Origin: Piscicola geometra
Taxonomy: Eukaryota > Annelida > Clitellata > Hirudinida > Piscicolidae
Reading direction: 5' to 3'
Length of the DNA stretch: 64,000 bases
Assembly: GCA_943735955.1 (NCBI GenBank)
Contig: OX030966.1
Span: forward strand, 6,794,306-6,858,305
A model generated the notes under the pieces. The model saw nothing but the letters and a program-made list of their open reading frames with translations. It had not been told where the DNA came from and did not search any database. The position numbers were made by a program, and so were the translations under genes. Shown here in pieces: positions 1 through 14,146 of the stretch. Numbering within the stretch: the first letter of the stretch is position 1; every line of letters begins with the position of its first letter.

Positions 1-213
1 TTCTACCCAGGTTACAGAGAATTTTTGATATTTTTAATGTTGAAATAATCATCATTTTATAAAATATTTAAATTAACGTGAACTCTTACTATTCCTACAT
101 TCTTAGTTTCCGAAAACTTTTTGTTTTTGTAGATTCTTACTCTTCGTACATTCTTAATCTTCGTCCTACTTTTTATAAAAGTGAAAATAAATTTCTCTTC
201 TCTACCATTGCAG

Positions 214-3200
214 ACTTCATCACAGCCAACCTGGGCGACAGAGTGTGGCTGGCGTGGTTGACAAACGACGGCGTGAGTGACGACGACGACGACAACTTCC
301 AGATTGACTTCGCTAACTCCGAGCATCGGAACTTTGTGAAGGAATTCGACCGGGTTGTCACTGGCGACGAAGCCAAACTCTTGCACGAAGAAAGTGGTGG
401 GTTGATTGATTGCTTATTTCAATTCCGTGAATTTGTCTTCAGAATACTATGCCATCAGTTTTAAAGAACTTTTTCTTGATATTAAAATTTTATCGAATTC
501 TAAACATAAAATTTTTAATTTTAATTTTTTCCAATTTTATAAATGTAATATTCAAAAGCTGTCTCAACCAATAGGAAAGGAGTATGAAGACCCTAGTATC
601 CCAGAGATCAAGTACATGCTAGGATTTGAAATGGTGCCAGCGACTCAGATTGGAGTGTTTTACTACAACACTCCCTCCAACCAATCAACGTGCTCCATTG
701 TCTGTAATGGGGGCTCCAGAGTTGGTTTTTTTGCATAAATTAGTGATAATCTATTTTATTTAACGTCTTAAAACTTCCGACAGAAATTAAAACTGAGAAT
801 CGAAAAATAAATAAATGTGTCTTGAACACAAAAATTAAGTATTTTTAAACTGAACTTCAATATCATCTTTTCATATTTTCTCTCCATCCTCCTCCATAGA
901 ACCACACAGTGACGGTAAGCAGCAAAGGCTTCCAGCCACTCAGTGTGGCGGTGGCTGTGGGCGACAGGGTGTGGTGGGTGTGGCAAGAAGCCAACGAACG
1001 TCACAACATCATTCAAGTTAATTTCTAGTTTTTTACTACAACCAGAGATCCTAAACTTTCTGTCAAGTCTTTGCAAACAACAATATCTCCCCAAAATCGA
1101 GTCAAAAATCGAAAGCCATAATCGACTCATAAAATCGACTCAAAGCTTTCGCAACCACACAGGTGAACGCGTATGGGAGGACTCTGGACGGAGGTCAAAG
1201 GAGTGGTCCCCAGCTGTTCAGTCCTTCCGCCTACTGCCAACACTTCACCGAACCTGGCATCTTCCACTTCAAAAGGTCGGCTTGGAGAAGATGGAATAGG
1301 CTTTTGAATATATTTACAGTTGTAATTATTTCTATATTGAAACATAATAATATCTTGTTTTGCAATAAATCATAGTGAGGGTCACGTGGTGAAGACGATT
1401 GGAGAGGTCAAAGTTCACACGAGACCAAAGGTACCCTTTTGTTTTAGTGGATACTTCAATAATTCACTTTTATCTTTGGTCGAAAATTGTAAATGAAATA
1501 CATGCAACATTATTTTTTCTAAGATATTTTTTAAATTTTATAAAATCAACCTGTTTCTTCAAAACAAGTGATTTTTCTAAATCCCTGAAAACCATTCATT
1601 TTCACAACCCAACCAACCATTTCAGATTCAAGATATCAAGGTCAACGCAGGAAATCTTGAACTTGACCCTGTAACTATAGCAACGCATGACATCGTCACG
1701 TGGACATTCCTTGACCAATCATGTCCCTTCTCTCTGGAGGAAGTGCAGACGTATGACGACATCACTCCAGCACAACTGGTTCCACAAGCGACATTGCCTA
1801 GGTGGGCTTTGGGTTGATGGGTGGGAAAGACTTGATTGAGTGAGGTTTTCAATGGTTTGAAATTATTTTGATTTTTTTATATGTCAAGTTTTTTTGATTG
1901 TTTTAAATGTTTTTATATATCTACAGCTATAATTTTTTTATCGCATTTTCATCCATTAATCTTTCCCCTGAATCATTCACCTCTCCCCCCCTCTTATGAA
2001 TGTAGACCACACCCATTTCAAATCTGAACCACACCCAGTCATCTTTTCACTTTCGCACAAGGAGGTGCATTGCAAGGCTGTTTAGGCGTGCAGGGGTTTA
2101 CCACCACGTGAGCAGAGGTTTCGGAACTCCAAGCAACAACTCTGTGTGTTGGAGGGGTGGTTTGATGGATGGATGGATGAGTGGATGGGTGGATGAATGG
2201 ATGGGTGGATGAATATGTGGATGAGGGGATGGTGGGTGAATTATTTGATGGAGGGAATTTTCTGCCCCACAGAACTTCCTTGAAGACCAACTGATAAGCA
2301 CTGTCATCGTTGACCCTCCACAAGAAGCTGTCATCGTCAGGTGGTAATGGTGATGATCACGATGATGGGAATGATGATGATGATGATAGTCATGATAATA
2401 ATACTTAATTTATAAATATTTAATATAATTTATTGACTCCACATACAGAATCAGCTCCAAAGGCACCTTCCACCCATGCGAACTCACTCTTCCAGAGGTA
2501 GAAAAGGCTTTGAAGGGAAAATAAGTTGCTCCAATTAAGTATTACCTATCGAGTAATAATTAAAAAACTCATTGAAAATTAATTATAATGAGAAAAAAAA
2601 TTAATTAACAGTTTTAAAAACTTAAATTAATAAATTAATATTTTAAGTATCGTCCACTTAACCAAGGATGACTTCGTGGTGTTTGATTGGTTGGAGTCGA
2701 GCCGGCCCCATAACGTGGTTCAGTTGGACACCGATGGGGTGAATGGGTGGGTGAGGGTGAGGGTGAATGGGTGGGTAAGGGTGAGGGTGAATGGGTGGGT
2801 AAGGGTGAGGGTGAATGGGTGGGTGAGGGTGAGGGTGAATGGGTGGGTGAGGGTGAGAGTGAATGGGTGGGTGAGGGTGGGGGTGAATGGGTGGGTGAGG
2901 GTGGGGGTGAATGGGTGGGTGAGGGTGAGGGTGAATGGGTGGGTGAGGGTGAGGGTGAATGGGTGGGTTAGGGTGAGGGTGAATAGTTGAGTGATGGTGG
3001 TTGGTTGTAGAAGGTAGATGAAGAAGGAAGTGGCCTGTGTTAACTAGGTAGTTAGACTCGACAGTATTTAGTTCGAATAATTCCTAATTTGTTTACTCCA
3101 AATGTATAACCTTTTAAACTCCCTCAAAGGGTATTTCACTTCAAACAACCTCTTCCATTTTCAGAAACCTTTCGCCAAACCACCGGATGAGTTTGATAAT

Positions 3201-3636
3201 GATGATGAAGACGAAGGCAAGAAATTGAAGAAGAGCCCGTTTAGAGAGGTTCACAGTGGCATCGCCGTGATGAAGAGCCAGTTTACTCACCACTTTGACC
3301 GGTATGATGGCTGGAGTAGAGAGGGTTGGTTGGTGCATGAGGTGGGAGAGTGATGGGGTAGAAAGAAAGTTGGCGTCACTGGAGAATGTGAAAGTTTGGT
3401 TAAAATAAAGAATGTATGAGGAGATGGTTTGAATCTTTAGGTATTTCTGTCCAGGTCTGGTGCATACAAGCTAGTTTCGACAAGCTCTGTGCTGGATGAA
3501 GATGAACCTGAAGCAGAAAAAGATGGTGCTGGCAATGTTTATGATAATGATGCTGATGGCGGTGATGATGATGATGGGGAAAAAGAAAATCATAATCATA
3601 GCAATAAAGTTTGCGTCATCAACGTCATCAAGTATG
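214..3636 (+). other. Cupredoxin-like repeat block of the giant protein
   Basis: Exons near 214-400, 575-724, 900-1016, 1163-1275, 1376-1430, 1626-1801, 2062-2143, 2273-2340, 2449-2497, 2648-2738, 3165-3301 and 3455-3636. The best repeat (900-1430) shows the plastocyanin-type pattern: a strand ending [10 protein letters not shown], then RHNIIQ (position of the first copper His), then [15 protein letters not shown]. The Cys expected four residues before the last His is Ser, so type-1 copper binding is unlikely there. Related pieces recur: [10 protein letters not shown] and IGVFYYNTP (214-724), [13 protein letters not shown] (2062-2143), RPHNVVQLD (2648-2738) and [13 protein letters not shown] (3165-3636). 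Repeat boundaries are approximate; the fold call rests on motif spacing only. Confidence 0.6.
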
Positions 3637-6600
3637 GTGAGTAATGTACCTTGTTTAAAAAAATTATCAATAATTAAAAAAATATTTAATAGAAAAATTT
3701 TATATGATAGAATTATAATGGATAACTTATTGGAGAAAAATTATTATCATCGTCATCATCATATCTTCAAAGCCAAGAAGACGCCACCGCCCGAGGTCAG
3801 AGGTCACGACCTTGGAAGTCTCAAGGTCAATCAAGGTCACATATTGTATTTGAATTGCAAGAATCAAAACGCTGTTATGCACTTTACCATTGATGGATCT
3901 CTTCCATACCTGCATTCACCCACTGTGAAGGTGATGATGATGATGATGAAAAATTCACACATAAACAGAGACGTACATATACAAACAAACAAACACACAC
4001 ACGTACAACCACACACGAACACACACATACAACTATAAACACTTAAACACATTAAAAAACACATACAAACATATAAACAGACGTACAAAGAAGAAGAGGG
4101 TGTAGTGCTGAAGGAAGTGGGAGTGGCGGTGGTGAGGGCTATCGCAGTCGCTCCCAAGTGCACAAGAAGCTGCGTGATGACGTCAGCGTTAGTGGTGATG
4201 AGGGTGGATTGTGATGGTGATGGTGGGTTTTGGTGGTGATAGTCATGGTAATGGTGGGTTGTAGTGGTGATGATAATGATTATATTGAATTCATTCGTTT
4301 TAATTTGGTTTTACTGTTTCCATTAGTTTGTATCATGAACATTATTATTATAAGCATCATTATCACTACCATTATCATCATGATCATCACTACCACCTCC
4401 AGTAAATACATCGTTCTACCATCTAACAAAGACCTATCTGGCTTTTTTATCAGCTCATTCCTCAACAAAAACAACAATAACAACAACAAAAACAACAACC
4501 TGAACAATAATATTAACGAATATCTCATGACAAATGATGATGGTGCTAATGTGGATGGTGCTGATAACGATGGCGATGACAAAGATGGTGTTGATTATGA
4601 TGTTTTGCAACAAAGAGGAACTGTTCTTGCTGATGATGATGATGATGATGCTTTAAAGGTATGTTTCAAATTAAAAAACAACAAACTTGAAACTTATTTT
4701 TAAAAAAGTAAAATATTTTTCTTCCACTCAGTTAAAACCTTTATCCAACGTTGCATTTTTTAAAATCATTTTTAACACAGGTCTGGAGTCTCTACAAACC
4801 ACTGCTCAAAGCCAGGTCCATCGGGGAAGGAGGGGTGTTGATGGAATGGAATGGTCCAGATGAATCCATTATTGAAAACGGGGTGTTCAGAGGCTACCAA
4901 GTGAGAAAGACTCAGATACACTTATTTATTTTATTTTCAGTTATGTCTAAAAGTCTCAATTGAAAAAAATAATTTTAAAAAAAAAGTAAAATAAAAATTT
5001 ATTTACATTAACCATATTTGAAAAAACTTCATTTTCCACAGCTTTTCGTCAACGGGGTTTCAATTCCCTACGCGATTCCGGTCACTCGCACATCCCTGAC
5101 CTTGAAAAATCTGTCCAATCACAAGGACGCTAGTTTAACTTTTAAACTGGTTGCTCATGGCGGGAAAGATGATGGAGGGATGGAGAGTGTCTCATCCAAT
5201 GACGTGGTGGGTGGGCGGGAGGCTTAGCTCTTATTGGATGCTTCAGGTTGTGAAGGAACTGAATAGAGAATTAAGTGGTTGAAAAGCTTGGTATTAAAGA
5301 AATATTTATTTTATATTATTATTATTTAAAAAACAATAATATCAGTTTTGGTATAAGCCATAACTTTGCAACTAATGAACTGACAAATGATGCAAACCTA
5401 GCAAGGTTAAGGTAAAACGAAAACAATTTATTCTACTCCTGGGTGGTATAAAGTGATAATAATAATAATAATAAATCTTATTTTAGATCTGGAAAAACCC
5501 TGATAACACCTATTCCAACGGGACCCCCTTGATACACGCTTGCACTGTAGCCGATGAGGGGATAATGAATAAGAAGCATGATAATGATGACGAAAATAAA
5601 AAGAAGAATAATGATGATGATAATGATGATGTAAATAATAATAATAACAGATTGAGTAACTATGTTATTTGTTGGAAAGACATGAATAATGGAAATAAAA
5701 GTTCAATTGAGGCTTATCAACTGTTGGTGAATGACGAGGCTTTTGGTGACGTGGTTAGTGCTAATTAACTTTGAATATTCATGAGTAGTAATAATCATAT
5801 TTTCGTATTAAATATTATCTTTCTAATCATCATCATCATCATTCCACCTTCACTATTATCATCAATCCATCCTCATCATCATCATTCTACCACCATCATC
5901 ATTATCATTATCATCAGTCCATCCTCATCATCATCATCCCACCACCACTCTTCCAAGATTGCAGCCACCACCACCACCACCACCACTGACGACTACAGAG
6001 TGATGCTCAACTCAAACCTCCCCCACCACACCAACACCATCTCGCTGCTAACTCTCTTCAAAGGTCAAGTATCATTATCATCACTATCATCAAAGTTTAA
6101 AAAAAAGTAAAATTTTTATATTTTAAAATGGGGGGTTTCGAGTATTCAAGTTTTTCGAGGAACAACTCTTTTGTGAACGTGCAGCCATTTTATTTAAAAT
6201 TCTATTGAAAACTTTAAACCTATTATTACTGCCTCAAGATGGGAGGAAACTCAAGTCAAATGAGTTGAAGCTGCCAAAACGCCTCAACGCCACTTCCTTC
6301 ACGGTTCCCATCAACTCTTCCCCTCTCAACTCCTCTCCATCCAGCAAGAAACCTCCTTGGAACATCGTGACGCTGGCAGATACAGACCAGAAAGGTAGCA
6401 GTATGTCATTGATTTCACATCGTTTTGAAGCAATTTTTGTAACATTAGATTTTGTTCCAGATGTTAATAATTATTTAGTGTTTTCACTGGTGTAAGTGAA
6501 TGAAACTTAAAAAAGAGTAAGTTTTATCAACCTCATTGTAAAACCGTCAAAACTTTTTCTAAACTTTTCACCGTCTGTAAAACCAAATCTTAATATTTTT

Positions 6601-9600
6601 ATTTTGAATTATTTTTCTTCAAATTGATTGCAACATCCAAATCACTTTTTCTTTACATTCATCACTGATTGCAACCACAATGAAGCCAACAACGACACGG
6701 TTAGTTACAGCGGAAGTGAGTGTAACAACGAAGAAATGTTGAGCAACATGAGCAACAACCATTGCAACAATGAAGATGTTGAGAAGTTTGTTGGTAATAA
6801 AAACAGCAAACGAAACGTTAGACAGTCTCTAGTAGGGTCTTTAGATCTTAACTTAGTCGGCAACGATGGCAACACAAAAATCTTCTTGAAAAATGTTGAC
6901 ACTTTCGAGCCAACTCATGAAGATCAGACCACTTTACACAACTACAACAACTTCGAGAAGGACACTGAGCAATACAATTGTGACGTCAACGCCAAAGAGA
7001 ACGATAATCTAGTTGAAACAACCAGCTACAACGACGAGAACTCTCCATCAGAACCTGAAGATTTCAACGACGCAGATGAAAACAACTACAACAACCTTGG
7101 TTCTAGTTCACCTTTCCACAACTACAACAACATTGACAACAACTACAACAACAACAACACAAGTAATACATCTCCAAACATTCGATTCGACAACGATTCA
7201 AACACCGCTTTGAGCGCCAACAACTTTGAAAGTGTTGCTAGAAACTCAGTATCTCCAATTAGTAAACTCAGCCACTCAGTGACCCCACAACAACAACAAC
7301 AAAAAGAAACCAACAAATGGAAAAACAAGAACAACAGCAACGAACACAACAGAAAAGACAGTGTTAATTTTGTGAACTACAAAAATGAATCTTCGAATAG
7401 TAGCAGCAACAACAACATCATCAACAACAACATCAACAACAAAAACTACAACAACAACTATAAAAGTCTCAACATGAAAGGTGGTAACAGGTCATTAAGC
7501 CTCAGTGGAAGTTGTTCTTCAAGCAACAGCTGTAGCATTCGTTTTGCCAGCCCTTTTGAGAAGGATGATGAAGAAGAAGAGGAAGAAGCCGAAGAAGAAG
7601 ATGATGATGATGAACATGCAATCGATGATGATGATGAAAATTATGTCTATCAAACCATCAAGATAAATAAAATCTCTTTTGAAAAAGTTATAAATCCTGT
7701 TGAGAGAGTGGGAATAGATGAGGAAGAGGAGCCCCCTTATGACGATAATGATAATGAATATACTGAAGATGATGATGATGATAAGAATGTTAAGTATGAT
7801 GATGTGAAGTCTAAAAAAAAAAATTCAAAATCAGTTTTTATTCGAGAAGAAAAACAACAAAAAAACGGAGATGAAAAAACGAAAAATAAACAAATAAACA
7901 AAGCGTTTCCCTTTGAAATTTTAGAGATATCATCGCAATCAGAAAAAGGTTTTTTAGAGAATCAAAAAACTTTAGCCTTCGCAAGAAATTCTAATTATGA
8001 AAAATTGTCTTTACTCAGCTTTTATTATTTCTTGGGGTTTTCAAGAATTTTGCAAACTTTTTGCTTTAATCAAATTGTTACTGGCATTTCACTGCTTCTC
8101 ACTTTACCATCACTGCCTTCACATTCACAATCTCACCAGCCACAGTTTTGCAGTCACTCTAACAAAAACCATCCTTCCACAAACCCTCACAAATACTTCA
8201 CCACTGCAGACGATAAACCATCCAAGAAGAAGACCAGCGACGACGACGATGATGATGATGATGATGCCAAAAATAAGCAGACGACCAAGAGATTCGTGGG
8301 CACGTTACTTAACGATGGCAACTACACTTTCGCCATCGTCTCGTATGAGGATGCCAGAGCCCATCGCGATGTTTCTTTCAAATTTTGAACAACATATTCC
8401 TTAATTAATTCTTTCAAAGAGTTTTCTATGAATTATCTAGTTAATCTTTAAGGCGACTAATTAGTTAAATATTTATTAAAGTATAATATTCGAGTTTAAG
8501 CAGATAAAAAATATGTTTAAATTCACTAAATAAACACTTTCAGTTCAAGAATTTATCCTCGACGGTTCTGAAGGCGACGCCGATTAGTTCGGACTCAGTG
8601 CTGGTTTCGTGGGAGGAGGCAAAGAAGAACGGCAAGAATTTCAAGTTCGTGGCAAACCACGTGATCATCGTCGGAAGGAGGTTCCAGGCACAAGTTGACA
8701 GCAGTTGGAGGTGAGGGAGGGAGGGAGAGGGAGGGAGAGGGAGGGAGGAAGAGGGAGGAAGAGAGAGGAAGAGGAAGGAAGAGGGAGGGAGGGAGGGAGG
8801 AGTGTAGGAGTGTGTCTAGAAAGAAATAATTTAAAATACATTAAATTGAAATTTTCTTATTAATATAATAATTATACTTGTAATATAGTTATAAAAGTAT
8901 ATAAATAATTTTTTACAATGCAAATGTTCAAAAACTTCAATCAGTTTTGAGTGCTTCCAAGAATTAGACAACAGCGACAACAATGGCGCTGTCGAGGCTG
9001 TGAGGCACATCTGGAGGGTGGATAAGGAAAAGGAGTGTTGTTGCACAGGTCTCACTCCTGGAGTCATGTACAGGTGAGTGCTTTCTGAGGCAATGAGTGA
9101 AGAGAAAAAGTTGTTTTAAAAGTTTCAAGTAGACTGAGGATGTTGACTTAATCTTTAAATAATTGATTTTTAAAGGGTTATTCATTAAAAATTCCACACA
9201 GTAAAATAATGAACGACTCCGTAATAAATCGAATAAAAAAATTTTGTTTAATGATTTAAAATTAAATAGAATCAAACTAAAATAAAAATAATAAACTTCG
9301 AATGTTTCCAACAACAGCATACAACTGGTGACGATATTCGAAAAACTAACAGTTTCAAAAAGCAACAACAAAAAGTCTCAGGAAATACAGCTTTGTTCCA
9401 AAGTGCTCAACTACCAAGTAGACAAAGTGCTGTACTTGACAGCCTTGAAGGCAGAATCAGAATCCCCCAACAAGGTTGCTTGCTTGCTTGGTCAGTCAGT
9501 AGAGCAGTTAACTGGCGTGTAGTGGAGTCAGTCTAACTTGTTCTTTGGACGTTTGGATGTTTATATAATCTATTTAGAACATTTGTATTTTACGTTATAA

Positions 9601-12600
9601 AAAAACCCTGAAAATTTCAAAAATGATTTTTAAGGTCACGTTGAAATGGCAACCAATCAAAGACGCGCGTTTGAAACGTGACCTGATTGGTTACCAAATA
9701 ACGGCAAATGGTGAAGCTGTGGGGAAGGTTTTGGGAGGTGAGTCAACAGAAGTGACGTTGGACAAGTTGCTGCCCGAGTCTGACGTCATTGTGGGCGTGG
9801 TTCCAGTCATTAAGGGCGGAGTTAAGCCAGGGTTTTGCCCGTCTGTCAGGGTAAGAAAAATGGAAGAATGATTGAGTTGAAAAAAAATTAATGATTCGAA
9901 TAAAATAGACAGAAAAACAATTTAATAAATATTAAATTATTTTCAGATTTTGTGTCCTAAAAGACCATCAGCTCCGAACATAAAAGAAGTTGTGAATTCC
10001 ACGAATCAGAAAGAAAGTGAGGGTGGTTCATTTATTTATTGGAAAAATCCGAAAAAAGGAAAGAAAAATGGAAGTGGTGATGATGATGATGAAGAAGATG
10101 AAGAAGATGAAGATGAAATATCACTATCAGACGAAGATGATATAAAATTTTATAGGTTACTAATTATAATAGTTATATTTATTATAATTATTTATTAATC
10201 TTTATCATTTGGAATATAAATAAAAAATACTTAAATATATTTAATTTATTCAAAATTGCCAATTTTATTAGGCATAGAAAAAGGATGAATTTCTTTAACA
10301 TATTTCTACTATATTGGCAGGGTGTACGTGAATGGAGCACTGAATGGCACGGTGAAGTGGAGAGGCTTGAAGAAGGGAACTTCTTACGATTATCAACTCA
10401 GAGACCTTAAAGATGCCGATAATGCCGTCTATGTTACTGTTAGTTAGTGTTGTTGTTACTTGGTTATATTAGGTGTTGTGGTAGAGTTGTTGTTGTTTAG
10501 ATGAAACAATATGGTTTCAAATCCAATTCTTAGAGCTGCACTGGAACCACACAAGAAACCACCAACAACATCAACAACAACGAGTCAACAAAATCAAACA
10601 ACAACAAAAAGAACAACCTCAACAACGACACGAACGTCGTTCAAAGCATCTATATTGGCAGTGAGAGCAAAGCCTCCAACACCCTCAGCATCAACCCCTT
10701 CTCTCTCTCCTACTCACGATCTCTCAACTTCAGAGTGGAGAACGTCAGCGAAAGGGGCATCGAAGTGGCGTGGGATGGAAGTGGAGATGAGGAGGGCGAA
10801 GGAGAGGAGGATGCTGGTGCTGATGACGATGACGGTGCAGAGAATGCCGTGGTAATTTCCACATGAACAATTTTGCTTATTATTCACTAGCTTAGTTTAT
10901 TGATATGTTTTTTATGTTTAATTTAATATGGTTAGTTTTATGTATAGTTTAATCGTTTTCATCAAAAATAACTTTCATCTCCCCTAGAGCTACCAAGTAC
11001 TGAAGGATGGGTCAAAGTATGGTCCGGAGTTCAGTAAGAGGACTCGGAGGATGGTGGTGAAGAAGGTTGAGATGGGCAAGAAGGTTGAGTTGCAGTTGAG
11101 AGCTGTTTATGGTGGGTAGGTTAGAGTGCGTTGGTTAAGGTAGGTTGGGGAAAAAGGTGAAAATGGTCCAAGTAATGTAAGCAATATAGGTTAAATCGAG
11201 TAGGTTGGGTATAAAATTACGGAGAACAAGCTGAACCCTCATTGCAAAATGAACTACAGAAACTTGAAATTCATATTTCATCCAGTCCTTCTATCCATTT
11301 TAGCCGGCGTCAAAGACAAACCACCAGCAAGACATCAAACCGCCAAAATGAATCACAGACGGAAAGAAAGTAGGTCATCTTCTGTCTCATTGAGATCATC
11401 TTCAGTAAATGAGGTCACCAAAGACAAAGGTAATAACTAGAAAAATATCATTATCATCACCAGCAACAAAAATATCAACACCATCATCATCATCACCTCA
11501 TTAATCTCTATGACCAACCCAGCAGCAGCAGCCGGCAAAGGCAGACGCGTGTTGAGTCACAGGGTGGTGGCGTGCATGCATGGCCTCATCAAGCCTCCAT
11601 GCAAGGTGTGGACTTCGGAAGTTACTGGCAACTCTGCTGTCGTCAACTGGGTGCTAGGTGGGTGGGTGGGTTTGGGTGGGTGGGTTTGGGTGGGTGGGTG
11701 GGTTTGGGTGGGTGGGTGCTTGGTGGGTGGGTGGGTTTGGGTGGGTGGGTGGCCACTGAAAAGGCTTGAAAAAATGGTTATTAAAAACTTCTAAAATATA
11801 GAAGTAAAATCTGCTCGAAATAAAAATTTTAGTTAAATATTTTGTATAAATTTGTTTTAATCGCTAGATTTAATACTAAAATAAAACTCATCCCTGAACC
11901 AAACTTCTCCATCAAAGACGACACAGAAGACGCTCATTGGTCGCTTCCGGAGTACTTCCAGGTCACGTGGTGGAAGGGCCTCAAAAGCAACAACAACGTC
12001 ATCAGCCAATCGACCAATCGTTAGTGCTTGCTTTGGGCTTGCTGTGATGGGATTGGTGGGTGGGTGGATGATCACTATCACTACCCACATCATCATCATT
12101 ATCATCATCACCCTCATCATCACCCCCTTCCTCATCATCATCATCACCCAGACAACAGTCATCACCTTAGCAACCTCTCTCCGAACAACACATACACCGT
12201 GGTTGTTGAGAGCAGGGCTGACAGAGAATACCTCGAAGTGGACGCTGGTTGCTTTTGTTTATGTTTTTTATGTTGTTGTTAAAACTGATTTTGTTGTTCT
12301 TGTTGTTGTTCATTCAATAAATCCCAAACCTTCGGTCACCAGTTCACTTGTAGATCCCATCCTATAAAAAGCAATAAACTCTCTAATAAACCAAGTTCAA
12401 AAACCTTCAACCACTCATTCAACCCCCCATCATCAGCACACTTCAACAACTTCAACAACCACAACCACAGCAAGACGGCACGAAGAAGTCAAAAAGTTTC
12501 TGATGAGGGCCACTTCAAAAGCACTTCGTTTCAGCACACCGACGTACCCCGAAGACCGTCTGGAAAACCTCAGAGTGGTGTCTTCGACTTGCGACGCTGT

Positions 12601-14107
12601 CCAAATCGCTTGGGATGTTGGCACTTTGGTGAAGAATGTCCGCGTGTTAGGTGGGATGGTGTGGGTTGTGGCTTGGATGGTGTGGATTGTGGATTGGATG
12701 GTGTGGATTTTGGATTGGATGGTGTGGATTGTTGTTAGATGGTGTGTGAATTAAAATTGGGATTTTATATATTATCCTGGTTTCGAGTGGTTATTAATTA
12801 GTTTTGTAGAAAGGCTTGATTGGGTTAATTATCGGGTAGATTGGGTGGGTCTCGTGAGTGTTGCTGCCTTGTAATCTTGTACACAATCATAGATCCCAAT
12901 TTAAAAATCAACCACTTAAATCTTGCAAGGTTACAGAGTTGATATTCTACCCGCGGAGTTGGTGAAGGAGGGAAGCAAAGTAATAAATTACAAACACCAC
13001 CTCAAAAGCATCGATCTCCCTGGCACTAGCAACCAGGCCAACGTCAGGAATCTCCAAGAGTCCACTGACTACTTCATCGTCGTTACCTCCGTCACCAAGG
13101 AGTATTTCGAGTCTTTGGTCAAAGATGGAGGAAGGATTGAGCGGGTTCTTCCGGTCGACAAACCCGCTCCGAAGAACAAATGGCTGCCCAGATCGTGTTT
13201 GCTGTGCTCTACGTCAGGTTTTGCACTAAACTGATTCTAATATTTCATTAATTTGAAAAAATAATAACTTAATTTTGTCAAAACATTAGTTTTCAAACAT
13301 TTTTAGTTTTAATTTTGGAAAATTAATATTTTAATTTACTAAACAACAGGAAGTGATGCTCCATACGGGTTGACGGTCAAATCCTCAACGTTCGACTCCC
13401 TATTGTTGTCATGGCAACCACCAAAGGTTAAGGGCACTTGTCACGTCAAAGAGACCATGGTTAAGTGGGTCAAGTACGATCACCATAGCAACAAGGAAAT
13501 AGGTCAAGAGAAGCAGATGCAAGGCGTCATGAACTCTGCTCTGGTTTCTGACCTGGAGCCTGGAGAGGTCAGGGGCGGGATGGAGTGATGAGGAATGGGA
13601 AAGGAGTCAGTGAAAATTACTTTTTATTTTGAGTTTATTGAATTTGTGCAAATTGAACTACAACGTTGTGAATATATTATGAATCCTCGCGAAAGACAAT
13701 GCAAGAAATATGCGTTTAGTGGCTTGAATCCGAACCAGTTAGAAGACCACTGAGGCGCCATGCAAGCACCCAACCATCTCACAGATTTACCGCTTCAAGG
13801 TTGAGGCCATCATCGGCAGGAAGCTGAAAAACCTTCCAAACGCCCTGGAGGAGGAGCAATCAGATAATACTAACTCGGGATTGGCTGGTTTGAAAAAAGA
13901 TCTAGCCAATTGGAAATCATCTAGAAGCTGTTCTGAGCCGCTATTGGCCAGAACCAGAGTGCCTTGTGAGGCGCCCAGGGTGCTGGTCACTGGCTTCACA
14001 AACAACACCTGCAACATCTCATGGCAAAAGCCCGAGATGCTGGTTGTTGCACGTGATGATGATGATAATGATGCCACTGAGAAGAATGATGAAGATGATT
14101 ATGATGT

Positions 14108-14146
<39 letters not shown>

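Noticed and set aside
3795..3842. Cluster of AGGTCA nuclear-receptor half-sites
   Set aside because: It lies within a coding exon (chitobiase-like module), and the codons explain it; no independent sign of regulation.
11658..11752. Interstitial telomere-like repeat
   Set aside because: GGGTTTGGGTGGG superficially resembles telomeric DNA but is not TTAGGG, and it is anchored at a splice donor.
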